The notes under the pieces are model-generated. The model was not told where the DNA came from and searched no databases. It saw nothing but the letters and a program-made list of their open reading frames with translations. The position numbers were made by a program, and so were the translations under genes. This document shows, in pieces, positions 49,579-57,821 of a DNA stretch of 64,000 nt. Positions within the stretch are counted from its first letter, which is position 1; every line of letters starts with the position of its first letter. The stretch is from Aldehydirespirator sp965248735 (GTDB taxonomy: Bacteria; Actinomycetota; Acidimicrobiia; Acidimicrobiales; Aldehydirespiratoraceae). The stretch spans positions 1,426,001 through 1,490,000 of the forward strand of contig OZ252146.1 in NCBI GenBank assembly GCA_965248735.1, in the 5' to 3' direction.

Positions 49579-51705
49579 CTAGAGGATCGGCGTCGTGTAT
49601 CTGTTGGCGGCGACGACTGCGGGCACGTTCGCACTGCGGGCGGCGGTGAGGGTCAGCTCCACCGTCAGCGGACCGGGCGGGGTGTCGAGGGGCACCGGCG
49701 CGTCGATGCGGCCCACCAGCACGCAGTCGTCGGCGGCGGCCGTGCCGGTCCAGTGCCGGTCGCTGATCACGCCGCCGTCGGGTCCGAGGACCCGGGCCCG
49801 AACCTGCATCTCGTCCACGTCGGCCCTGGTGTCGTTGATCACGTGCACGGCCAGATCGAGACGGTCCCCGCCACGCACCGACGCGGGCAGCGGATCCGCC
49901 ACCGCGATCAGCGGCCTGCAGGCGTCCACCAGGGCCTGCCACCCCGGCTTGGGACGGCGCAGGCCGTCCAGCAGCCCGAATCCACCCGGCTCGGCCGGGC
50001 CCCCGGCGCCGGGCCCGGCTCCTGGCCCGGTGTGCCCGGTGGCGCTGCGACCCCCGCCGGGACCGGCTCCCACGTCGGCGAGAGCGTGGAGCAGGAACCC
50101 GCCCGTGGGCCGGTACTTCAAGCGGCGCAGGATCTCGATGGTGGTCTTGACGACCTCGGGCTGGTCCGCGCTCAGCGGCGTGCCGAAGGCCGAGACGAAT
50201 TGGCCCATGGTCGGCATGCGCGCCAGCGTGGGGGCCAGATCGGCGGCCCGCCCGCCGTGGAGGCCGAACCACAGCTGGCTGGTCGTGCCCTCCAGCGACG
50301 GGAAATGCGGCGGCACGCCGGTGTGATGCACCACCGGACGCGAGCCGTCGCAACGCGACAGCACCCGGCCCAACCGCCGATCCAGCACATCGCGGTTCCA
50401 GGACGGGCCGAGCCGGCTCATTGCGGGCGGGGTGGCGGAGGGGCGCCTGGCGCGGGGGAACGGCTCGTCGTGGGCACACCACACCGCCACCGACGGATGA
50501 TGGCCCAGCAGATCCACCGCCTCGCGGGCCTGCCGGCGGGCCTCGCCCACCACGCTGCGGCTCATCACACCCCGGATGGGCAGGTCCTGCCATATCAGCA
50601 CGCCCAACTCGTCGGCGGTGTCGTAGAGCTCGGGACGGGCGATGTGCGCCAGCGGCCGTACCAGATCGAGGCCGGCCTTGCGAGCCGCCCTGATGTCGTT
50701 GGCCACCTCCGACGGCGACGCCGCCCCCAGCAGCCGCTGGGTGGGCAGGAGGTTGGCGCCCTTTCCGAACAGGCGCTCGCCGTTGACGTGCAGCACCCAG
50801 CGGCGCATCTCCACCGAGCGGAAGCCGATCCGGAAGAGCCTCCGGTCGTGGACATCGCCGCCGACCAGGGCTTCCATGGAGAGGTCGCACAACCGCTGAT
50901 CACCCAGCGCGTGGGGCCACCACAGCGGCGGATCGACGACGTCCACATGCCATTCGACCCGGTTCTCGCCGTCGGCCGCGTGGTGGTCGTGGACGTACTC
51001 GGTGCCGGCCACTCTCGTGCGCAGCTGCACGGCACCCCCGCCGGGAACGTCGAACACCGCCCGCAGTTCGAGCCGAGCCGAGGCCCGCCCGTCGCCTCGG
51101 CCCCGGCCTCGGCGGTCGGGGGTGCTGATCTCGGCGCAGACCGCCCGAGCGTGTCGGATCGCCACCGACCCGCTCGAGCGCAGGCGGACCGGTCGCCACA
51201 CCCCGCCGACGATCAGGTCGTCGACCCCGCACAGCTCCGGATCCTGGAGGGCCCCCGTGAGCAGGGTGCGGTTGTCGGGGTCGCCGAAGCGGCGGCAGGT
51301 GGCGTCGACGGCCAGCAGGTGCTCGGCCCGTACCGCCAACTGCTCGGTGACCTCCAGCTCGTGGGGCACGAAGTACCCGTCGGTGTGCCCCAGGTAGGAG
51401 CCGTCGAGCCAGATGTCGCCCTGCTGCGCCAGCCCCTCGATCCTCAGCCACCAGCGCCGGCCGCTGCCCTCGACGGTCCCGGAGGTGCCGACCGCCTCCC
51501 GTGGCCCCTCGAAGCGATGCCGGTACAGCACCGATTCCTCGCCGGCGAGGTCCGCGCCCGCGTCCCCGCTTCCCGGCCCGGCCTGAGCCCAATGGCCGGG
51601 CACCTGCGTTGTGGCCCAGCCCGAGTCGTCGTGGTCGAACTCGTGGAACGTGCGCCGCCGTCTCTCGGTGGCCGCGGCGACCCGCCACGCACCGCCCAGG
51701 TCCAT
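49579..51705 (-). CDS. Glycoside hydrolase family 2-like protein, nucleophile missing
   Basis: A 708-residue protein without signal peptide. The sugar-binding jelly roll (about 1-170; RIEGLAQQGDIWLDGSYLGH), the immunoglobulin-like domain and the TIM barrel follow in GH2 order. Barrel motifs RPLAHIARPELYDTADELGV and AVWCAHDEPFPR are seen; in the latter the acid/base Glu is kept but its Asn is Asp. Where GH2 enzymes have SEFG this has QFVSAFGTPLSAD, so the nucleophile is Ala. ATG 51705 matches the family start; the frame before it is low complexity. It is probably inactive, or works without a covalent intermediate. Confidence 0.75.
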   Translation of the reverse strand: MDLGGAWRVAAATERRRRTFHEFDHDDSGWATTQVPGHWAQAGPGSGDAGADLAGEESVLYRHRFEGPREAVGTSGTVEGSGRRWWLRIEGLAQQGDIWLDGSYLGHTDGYFVPHELEVTEQLAVRAEHLLAVDATCRRFGDPDNRTLLTGALQDPELCGVDDLIVGGVWRPVRLRSSGSVAIRHARAVCAEISTPDRRGRGRGDGRASARLELRAVFDVPGGGAVQLRTRVAGTEYVHDHHAADGENRVEWHVDVVDPPLWWPHALGDQRLCDLSMEALVGGDVHDRRLFRIGFRSVEMRRWVLHVNGERLFGKGANLLPTQRLLGAASPSEVANDIRAARKAGLDLVRPLAHIARPELYDTADELGVLIWQDLPIRGVMSRSVVGEARRQAREAVDLLGHHPSVAVWCAHDEPFPRARRPSATPPAMSRLGPSWNRDVLDRRLGRVLSRCDGSRPVVHHTGVPPHFPSLEGTTSQLWFGLHGGRAADLAPTLARMPTMGQFVSAFGTPLSADQPEVVKTTIEILRRLKYRPTGGFLLHALADVGAGPGGGRSATGHTGPGAGPGAGGPAEPGGFGLLDGLRRPKPGWQALVDACRPLIAVADPLPASVRGGDRLDLAVHVINDTRADVDEMQVRARVLGPDGGVISDRHWTGTAAADDCVLVGRIDAPVPLDTPPGPLTVELTLTAARSANVPAVVAANRYTTPIL

Positions 51706-51714
51706 CCGGCCACC

Positions 51715-51845
51715 GTACCGGGCGGCCCCGTTCTTGGTCGGGGTCGAGGACGGCCGGCGCCCCGTTCGGTCGGGGTCCGGCGTGGTGGTGGGTATCGGGC
51801 GACCCCGTTCTTGCTCGGGGCCCGGCGCCGCTAGGGTTCCCGGCG
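51715..51845. repeat. Imperfect short repeats in the GH2/MoxR divergent promoter
   Basis: Four imperfect copies of CCCCGTTCTTGGTCGGGG-like sequence lie between the two divergent starts, each with CCCCG...CGGGG ends that could pair. They may be regulatory hairpins or a decaying minisatellite. Confidence 0.5.
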
Positions 51846-53354
51846 ATGTCAGGGTCCCCACCGACCACCCTCGGCGAGCTGCGGGCCTCCGGGTGGATTT
51901 CAGTGCCGGTGCGCCAGGAACTGCGCCGCAACGCGGTGGCCCGGATCCGCTCGTCCGAGCCGCTGTTCGACGACGTGCTCGGCTTCCACAACACGGTGAT
52001 CCCCCAAGTCGAGAACGCCCTGCTGGCCGGCCACGACATGATCATGCTGGGGGAGCGGGGCCAGGCCAAGACCCGCATGATCCGCGGCCTCGTCGGTCTG
52101 CTTGACGAGTGGATGCCCGTTGTGGCCGGCTCCGAGATAAACGACGACCCCTACGCCCCCGTCTCCGCCCACGCTCGAGCGCTGGTGGCCGAGCGGGGCG
52201 ACGACACCGGAATCGACTGGATCCACCGCGACGACCGCTACGGCGAGAAGCTGGCCACGCCCGACACCTCGATCGCCGACCTGATCGGCGAGGTCGACCC
52301 GATCAAGGTGGCCGAGGGCCGCTACCTCTCCGACGAGCTCACGCTGCACTACGGGCTCGTTCCCCGCACCAACCGGGGCATCTTCGCCATCAACGAGCTT
52401 CCCGACCTCGCCGAGCGCATCCAGGTGGGCCTGCTGAACGTGCTCGAAGAGCGCGACGTGCAGATCCGGGGCTACAAGGTCCGCCTGCCGCTGGACGTGG
52501 TGCTGATGGCCACGGCCAATCCCGAGGACTACACCAACCGGGGCCGCATCATCACCCCGCTGAAGGACCGCTTCGGGGCCCAGATCCGCACCCACTATCC
52601 GCTCGACGCCGATACCGAGATCGCCATCGTCGAGCAGGAGGCCTATCCGGCCCACAACGCCGTCGCGCTGGTCGCGCCCGGAACCGCGGCGGGCTCCCCC
52701 GGGGACGTGGCCGTCGACTCCGGTGACGCCGCCGCCCGGGCCACCAGCGCCGCCGGCCTGGCCGTTGCCGTTCCGACGTTCATGACCCGGATCGTGGTGG
52801 CCATCACCAGGGCCGCCCGGTCCAGCCCGCACGTGTCGCAGCGCTCGGGGGTGTCGGTACGCCTGAGCATCTCCAACTCCGAGACGATGGTGGCCAACGC
52901 CATGCGCCGCACTCTGCGGGCCGGCGGTGACCATGTGGTGCCCCGGGTCACCGACCTCGACGCGCTGTCGGCCTCGACCGCGGGGAAGGTGGAGATCGAG
53001 ACGCTGGAGGAGGGCCGCGAAACCGAGATCCTCCAACGGCTGGTCAACTCCGCGGTGCTGTCGGTGTTCAAGGACAGCGTGCCGCCCGATCTGCACCGCG
53101 CCGTGGTGGACGCCTTCGACGAAGACTTGGTGGTGGACGTGGGCGACGATGTGACCGACGCCGACTATGCCGGGCTGCTGGCCAGGGTCCCGGCCCTGAC
53201 CGCGCCGGTGCAGGCTCTGCTGGCCGGCGACGACGCAGCCGAGTCGCCCGCCATGGTCGCCTCGGCGGTGGAGCTGGTGCTGGAGGGCCTCCACCTGTCC
53301 AAGCGCCTCAACAAGGACGCCCACGGCCCCCAAGCCCAGTACCGCTCCCGCTAG
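51846..53354 (+). CDS. MoxR-type AAA+ ATPase
   Basis: A 502-residue AAA+ ATPase akin to magnesium-chelatase/RavA ATPases. Walker A is GERGQAKTRM near 70; the helix-2 insert carries GLVPRTNRGIFAINELPDLA, whose INE replaces the usual Walker B DE; MATANPEDYTNRGRIITPLK (about 220) is sensor 1 and an Arg finger. The C-terminal domain (about 290-480) is typical of the group that partners VWA proteins. Such ATPase genes usually lie next to their VWA gene; here the probable partner is at 57.8 kb. It likely remodels or inserts cofactors into a target complex. Confidence 0.85.
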   Translation: MSGSPPTTLGELRASGWISVPVRQELRRNAVARIRSSEPLFDDVLGFHNTVIPQVENALLAGHDMIMLGERGQAKTRMIRGLVGLLDEWMPVVAGSEINDDPYAPVSAHARALVAERGDDTGIDWIHRDDRYGEKLATPDTSIADLIGEVDPIKVAEGRYLSDELTLHYGLVPRTNRGIFAINELPDLAERIQVGLLNVLEERDVQIRGYKVRLPLDVVLMATANPEDYTNRGRIITPLKDRFGAQIRTHYPLDADTEIAIVEQEAYPAHNAVALVAPGTAAGSPGDVAVDSGDAAARATSAAGLAVAVPTFMTRIVVAITRAARSSPHVSQRSGVSVRLSISNSETMVANAMRRTLRAGGDHVVPRVTDLDALSASTAGKVEIETLEEGRETEILQRLVNSAVLSVFKDSVPPDLHRAVVDAFDEDLVVDVGDDVTDADYAGLLARVPALTAPVQALLAGDDAAESPAMVASAVELVLEGLHLSKRLNKDAHGPQAQYRSR

Positions 53355-53448
53355 CGGCTGAGCCCAGCCCGACCGCCCCCTGCCACCCGAACTCTGTCGA
53401 GCTTGTTGGGGCGTAGCCACAAGACTCGCACCGAGTTCTGCCGGCTCG

Positions 53449-54669
53449 CTAGCCGCCGCTGCCGCCGGAGATCGCCGTGGCCAGGCGCTGGGCTGAGGGC
53501 TTGACGGCCCGGTCGCGGCCGATCAGGCCCCGGGGAGCGCCGTAGCCGAGAGCCCACTCGTAGCCGTCCACCGCGCTGTCGTGGAAGTAGCCCCTCAGAC
53601 CGGCGGCCTGGGCGCCGGCCACCACCGACATCGACGCTTCCAGCAGCGTGTCGCGCCAGTCGTCGTCATCGGTGGGCACTCCGTGCGCGGCCACCGCCAC
53701 GCCTCGCCCCGGCAACGCGTCGATGGCTCGGTAGACCGCCTCGCCCAGCTCGGCCGGCTCCGGGGCGAAGCCCGCCGCTGAGCGTCGGGCCGACGACGGC
53801 CAGCTCACCAGGCGCCCCGCCTCGGTCACCCCCACCGGGTGGTCGTGGCTCAGCCCCACCAGCTCCGGCCCCTTCTCGAAGAACGGCGCCGTAACCGGCG
53901 CCCGGCCCGGCACCTCCACCGCTCCCTCGCGCAGCGCCCGGGTCCAGGTGCCCCACAGCAGCTCGTCCCAGCGCCGAGCCTCGATGGCGGCTGCGTCGGC
54001 GTACTCTCGCCCCACGGGCGAGGGTTGAACCGTGGGGGCGCCGAACACCGCCATCACCGGTTGCGGCCCCGACTCCAGCAGCCGGCATGCCTCGTGCAGC
54101 GCCAGCATCGCCCCCTCGGCTGCTGCCGCGGTGGCCTCGGGGCTGCGGCGCCCTGGCGGCCGGGTGCCCAGGCCGTAGCCGCGCACCGCCCAGCCGATGG
54201 GATCCTCGATCGGGCACCAGCCCGCGGCCTTGCCGTCGAAGGCTTCGGCCATGCGGTCCACGTGACGGGCCCACCAGCGATGGCGGGCCACCTCGTCGGC
54301 GTGGCCGCCCTCGTCGTCGAGATACCAGCCCGGCAGGGACGTGTGGTGCAGCGTGATCCACACGCCCAGCCCCTCAGCCGCGGCCGCGTCGACGATGTCG
54401 AGGTAGCGGTCGAGGGCGTCGTTGTCGGGCCGTCCCGCCGCCGGCTCGATCCGGGCCCACTCCACCGTGAGGCGCAGGCTGTTGAGCCCGAGCCTCCCCA
54501 GTTGGGCCAGATCGTCACGGAAGTCGCGGGCGAAGCCGGCTCCGTCGCCCGAGCGGGGTGCCCGGCCGTCTCGCTCCCACACCGACCAGTCAGCCGACGG
54601 CGCCACTCCCTCGGCCGACACCGACGACGCCCCCGCCCCCCACAGGAAGCCCTCACCCGAGGCCGTCAC
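53449..54669 (-). CDS. Glycoside hydrolase family 1-like protein, nucleophile missing
   Basis: A 406-residue GH1 barrel. FLWGAGASSVSAEG, DDLAQLGRLGLNSLRLTVEW and VWITLHHTSLPGWYLDDEGG are clear GH1 signatures. The acid/base motif (usually NEP) is WCPIEDPIGWAVRGYGLGTR, and the nucleophile motif (usually TENG) is VAVAAHGVPTDDDDWRD, with Ala for Glu. It ends in YEWALGYGAPRGLIGRD as usual. GTG 54669 has GGGGAG at the right distance; TTG 54684 is in frame. Like the GH2 protein on the other side of the MoxR gene, it has probably lost hydrolytic activity. Confidence 0.75.
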   Translation of the reverse strand: MTASGEGFLWGAGASSVSAEGVAPSADWSVWERDGRAPRSGDGAGFARDFRDDLAQLGRLGLNSLRLTVEWARIEPAAGRPDNDALDRYLDIVDAAAAEGLGVWITLHHTSLPGWYLDDEGGHADEVARHRWWARHVDRMAEAFDGKAAGWCPIEDPIGWAVRGYGLGTRPPGRRSPEATAAAAEGAMLALHEACRLLESGPQPVMAVFGAPTVQPSPVGREYADAAAIEARRWDELLWGTWTRALREGAVEVPGRAPVTAPFFEKGPELVGLSHDHPVGVTEAGRLVSWPSSARRSAAGFAPEPAELGEAVYRAIDALPGRGVAVAAHGVPTDDDDWRDTLLEASMSVVAGAQAAGLRGYFHDSAVDGYEWALGYGAPRGLIGRDRAVKPSAQRLATAISGGSGG

Positions 54670-54705
54670 CCTGTAGCTCCCCAACGACGGTCCACTGTGT
54701 CACCG

Positions 54706-54756
54706 CGATCTTTCAGTAGTTGTGCTGGCATAGCAAGCACAAGTGCTGAAAGATCG
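54706..54756 (-). terminator. Long hairpin after the MaoC gene
   Basis: CGATCTTTCAGTAGTTGTGC(T) pairs with AGCACAAGTGCTGAAAGATC(G): 21-base arms, 19 pairs, 9-base loop. It starts 23 bases beyond the MaoC stop and 37 bases before the GH1 start on the same strand, so it should end the first transcript and separate the two. There is no T-run; AT-rich sequence here is unusual for the region. Confidence 0.75.
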
Positions 54757-54778
54757 GAGAGACCGGCGCCCCGCTCGC

Positions 54779-55618
54779 TCAGCGGGTGGTGAACACGCCG
54801 GCGTCGAACACCACCCGGTCGCCCACGCAGGTCTGGAACAGCGTCGTGTCGCCCTCGACCCACATGCGCACGTCGAGGCGCTGTCCGGGCAGCACCGGGG
54901 CCTTGAAGCGCCCGCCCATCGACCCGAAGCGGGCCGGGTCGCTGTCACACAGGGTGTGCAGCAGCGCCCGCCCGGTCACCCCGAAGGTGCACAGCCCGTG
55001 CAGGATCGGGGTGTCGAATCCGGCCGTCGCCGCAAAGGCCGGGTCGGAGTGCAGGGGGTTGCGGTCGCCGTTGAGGCGGTAGAGGAGGGCCTGGTCGGCG
55101 CGTGTGTCGCAGCCGGTGACGTGATCGGGCTCGCGGTCGGGCTGCCGCCAGGTGCTGGACGGCCCGCGGTCGCCACCCCAGCCGCCCTCTCCGGAGACGA
55201 ACAGGCCGGTCCGACTGCTCCACATGGGGTCGCCGTCGTGGCTGCGGACGTTGGTCTCCAGCACCACCAGAGCGGCCTTGAGCTTGTCGTAGATGGCGGC
55301 CACCCGGGTCTGGGCCAATGCGGAGCCCCCGACCGGCAGCTCCTGGTGCAATTCGATGTGCTGGTCGCCGTGCAGCAGCGCGGCCAGGTTGAAGTCGCCG
55401 TAGTCGGGCATGCTGCCGGCGCCCATGACCACCACTTGGGTGGGCAGTGCCCGCTGGGGGACACCCCTGGTGTTCTCGGTGGTGTACTCCAGCTCGAACC
55501 CGGTGGGGTCGGAGGCTCCGGCCCCCACGCCGAGGGCGTAGAGCAGGCTGTCCTTGGACGTCCAGCTGATCTCAGTCTCTTCTCCAACGGCCCCGGCTGC
55601 GTCGGGATTGATGGGCAT
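54779..55618 (-). CDS. MaoC/hydratase-2-like dehydratase
   Basis: A 279-residue double-hotdog protein like the hydratase domain of peroxisomal MFE-2. The active-site motif YRLNGDRNPLHSDPAFA near 178-194 has the Asp/His pair; the first hotdog holds FNLAALLHGDQHIELHQELP. ATG 55618 follows GGAGGTG by four bases; the GTG upstream at 55648 is worse. It probably hydrates enoyl-CoA in fatty-acid or steroid side-chain breakdown. Confidence 0.85.
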   Translation of the reverse strand: MPINPDAAGAVGEETEISWTSKDSLLYALGVGAGASDPTGFELEYTTENTRGVPQRALPTQVVVMGAGSMPDYGDFNLAALLHGDQHIELHQELPVGGSALAQTRVAAIYDKLKAALVVLETNVRSHDGDPMWSSRTGLFVSGEGGWGGDRGPSSTWRQPDREPDHVTGCDTRADQALLYRLNGDRNPLHSDPAFAATAGFDTPILHGLCTFGVTGRALLHTLCDSDPARFGSMGGRFKAPVLPGQRLDVRMWVEGDTTLFQTCVGDRVVFDAGVFTTR

Positions 55619-55712
55619 GTACACCTCCACTCGTCGCCAACCGCCCACGCTAACCGCCCCGCACCATCCGCGTTCCGAGGATGCGGTTGTGGGTGCTTCC
55701 GTTGGCCGTCCC

Positions 55713-55850
55713 CTGCCACGTACTGAAACGTCGGTTTAGGAGCCCGCGCTGGCGGACTTGCCACGTACTGAAACGCCGATTTGGGGGGTTTGCGCTGGCG
55801 GGCTTGCCACGTAGTGAAACGCCGGTTTGGGGGCTTCTGCTCGCGGTGCG
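55713..55850. repeat. 45/46-bp minisatellite, three copies
   Basis: Units beginning CTTGCCACGTACTGAAACGC occur at about 55713, 55758 and 55804. They end just before the -10 box of the PhyH-rhodanese gene, in the promoter region shared with the divergent MaoC gene. Confidence 0.8.
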
Positions 55851-55857
55851 CGCCGCG

Positions 55858-55863
55858 TACTAT
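55858..55863 (+). promoter_or_regulatory. -10 box for a leaderless PhyH-rhodanese mRNA
   Basis: TACTAT ends seven bases before GTG 55871, right where a leaderless transcript would need it. No SD precedes the GTG. Confidence 0.55.
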
Positions 55864-55870
55864 TGCATTG

Positions 55871-57616
55871 GTGACCATCCGCCGCGACGCTGCGTTCCCG
55901 TCGCGCCACGCGTGCGACTTTGGTGCCTTCGTCGCGCTGGTCGAGCGGCCCATCGACCCCGCCGACTATCCGCTGGCGGCGCGGATCACCCAGGGCGTCC
56001 CCACCTACGACGCGACCGCCTTGGCCCACGGCCCCACCGCCGACGACGAGCACCGGGCCGCCCTGCGGGCCGAGCTCACTGCGGCTCTCGTCGAGGGTCC
56101 TGGCATCGTCGTGCTCGAGGGAGCCGTGCCCCCCGCCGCGGTCGACCGGGTGTCGGAGGTGTTCTGGGACCTGATCGAGGCCCAGCGCGCCCAGGGAGGT
56201 CCCACTGGCGATCACTTCGCCAAGCCGGGCGCAAACGACCGCCTCTGGAACGCCCTGGAGAAGCTGGCCGTAGCCGACCCCGACGCGTTCATCGACTACC
56301 ACCGCTCCGACGCGGTAGCTGTGGCCTGCGAAGCGTGGCTCGGGCCCCGCTACCAGATCACCGAGCAGGTGAACGTGGTCAACCCCGGCGGCGAGGCCCA
56401 GCACCCCCACCGCGACTACCACATGGGCTTCCTCACCGACGAAGAGGCCGAGCAGTTCCCCCTCCACGTCCACCTGCTGTCGCCGCTGCTCACCCTGCAG
56501 GGCGCCATCGCCCACTGCGACATGGGCACCGAGACCGGCCCCACCATGTACCTGCCCCACTCCCACAAGTACGAGCTGGGCTACCTGGCGTGGCGCCGCC
56601 CCGAGTTCATCGAGTACTTCGCTCAGCACCGGGTGCAGCTGCCGCTGCGCACCGGCGATGCCGTGTTCTTCAGCCCGGCCATGTTCCACGCCGCGGGCCA
56701 CAACCGCACCTCCGGTGTGCGCCGCATCGCCAACCTGCTGCAGATCTCCTCCGCCTTCGGCAGGGCGACCGAGGCCGTGGACCGCGCTCGCATGGTCAAC
56801 GCCGTGTATCCGACCCTGCGGTCCCGCCTGGCCTCGGGCCTGGACCCGGCCGCGGCCGCCAACGTGGTGTCCGCCTGCGCCGAGGGCTATGCGTTCCCCA
56901 CCAACCTCGATCGGGACCAGCCGGTGGACGGGCTGGCCCCGCCGTCGCAAGCCGATCTGATGAACCGGGCCCTCGACGGGGACTGGACTCCCGAGCGCCT
57001 CTGCCACGAGCTGGACCGGCACAGCGAGCGCCATCTCAGCGCGGTGGGGGAGGACGATTGGTACCCCGGCGCCGATGCCGATGCCGACGCCGACGCCGAC
57101 GCCGATGCCGATGCCGATGCCGATGCCGATGCGGCAGAATGGGACTCTGCCCTGGTCGGGGCTGGGACTGCGGTGGTCGGTGGTCTTGGCCCGGTCGGTC
57201 GCACCACGGTGGATGAGCTGCTGGTGGAGGCCCGTCACGGTCTTCGGCGGTTCGCCCCCGCAGAGCTGGCCGCCGCCATGGAGTCCGGTGTCGAGTCCGG
57301 CCCGGACGGTCCGCTTCTGGTGATCGACATCAGGGACCGCGACGACCGCGAGCGCACCGGCATGATCGCCGGCTCGGTCAGCATCCCGCTGCTGGTCCTG
57401 GAGTGGCGCTGCGATCCCACCTCGGGCCACTCGCACCCCGCGGTCCAGTCGCTCGACCAACCGGTGGTGACGGTGTGCAACGAGGGCTACACGTCGAGCT
57501 TCGCGGCCGCGTCCCTACGGCGTCTCGGCTTCTCGCGAGCGGCCGACTTGGAGGGCGGAGTCGAGGGCTGGGCCGCCGCCAGCCTGCCCATGACGTCGGC
57601 TTCGCCACCGGTCTAG
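55871..57616 (+). CDS. Phytanoyl-CoA dioxygenase-rhodanese fusion protein
   Basis: A 581-residue two-domain protein. Residues about 60-380 are a PhyH oxygenase: AQHPHRDYHMGFLTDEEAEQ (iron His/Asp near 178), MYLPHSHKYELGY, a second His in SPAMFHAAGHNRT near 276 and an Arg in SGVRRIANLLQ. A run of Asp-Ala repeats (about 400-422, coded by GCCGATGCCGAC) links it to a rhodanese domain: LLVIDIRDRDDRERTGMIAG, then VVTVCNEGYTSSFAAASLRR with Cys near 537 in the active loop, ending EGGVEGWAA. Joining a 2-oxoglutarate oxygenase to a sulfurtransferase is unusual; it might couple hydroxylation with sulfur transfer or sulfite/thiosulfate handling. Confidence 0.85.
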   Translation: MTIRRDAAFPSRHACDFGAFVALVERPIDPADYPLAARITQGVPTYDATALAHGPTADDEHRAALRAELTAALVEGPGIVVLEGAVPPAAVDRVSEVFWDLIEAQRAQGGPTGDHFAKPGANDRLWNALEKLAVADPDAFIDYHRSDAVAVACEAWLGPRYQITEQVNVVNPGGEAQHPHRDYHMGFLTDEEAEQFPLHVHLLSPLLTLQGAIAHCDMGTETGPTMYLPHSHKYELGYLAWRRPEFIEYFAQHRVQLPLRTGDAVFFSPAMFHAAGHNRTSGVRRIANLLQISSAFGRATEAVDRARMVNAVYPTLRSRLASGLDPAAAANVVSACAEGYAFPTNLDRDQPVDGLAPPSQADLMNRALDGDWTPERLCHELDRHSERHLSAVGEDDWYPGADADADADADADADADADADAAEWDSALVGAGTAVVGGLGPVGRTTVDELLVEARHGLRRFAPAELAAAMESGVESGPDGPLLVIDIRDRDDRERTGMIAGSVSIPLLVLEWRCDPTSGHSHPAVQSLDQPVVTVCNEGYTSSFAAASLRRLGFSRAADLEGGVEGWAAASLPMTSASPPV

Positions 57617-57651
57617 TCCCGGCACGGCCCACTGCCGCCAACCTCAAGTTA

Positions 57652-57770
57652 GAATTGGCAGCGTCTTGCTCGGTATGCGTGCATCCTGCTGCCAGTTCGT
57701 TGCCTGGCTCAGCCGCCCTTCTGGAATTGGCAGCGTCTTGCTCGGCATGCGTGCGTATTGCTGCCAGTTC
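57652..57770. repeat. Tandem pair of hairpin-forming 72-bp repeats
   Basis: GAATTGGCAGCGTCTTGCTC begins both copies, at 57652 and 57724. In each, GAATTGGCAGC can pair with GCTGCCAGTTC 25 bases further on (one G-T pair). They lie in the upstream region of the VWA gene and after the fusion gene's stop, so they may act as terminator or 5' control element. Confidence 0.7.
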
Positions 57771-57821
57771 GCGGAACAGCCGGTAGCCGTCGGTCGCGGC
57801 CGGCCGGGGTAGGGTCGGGGC

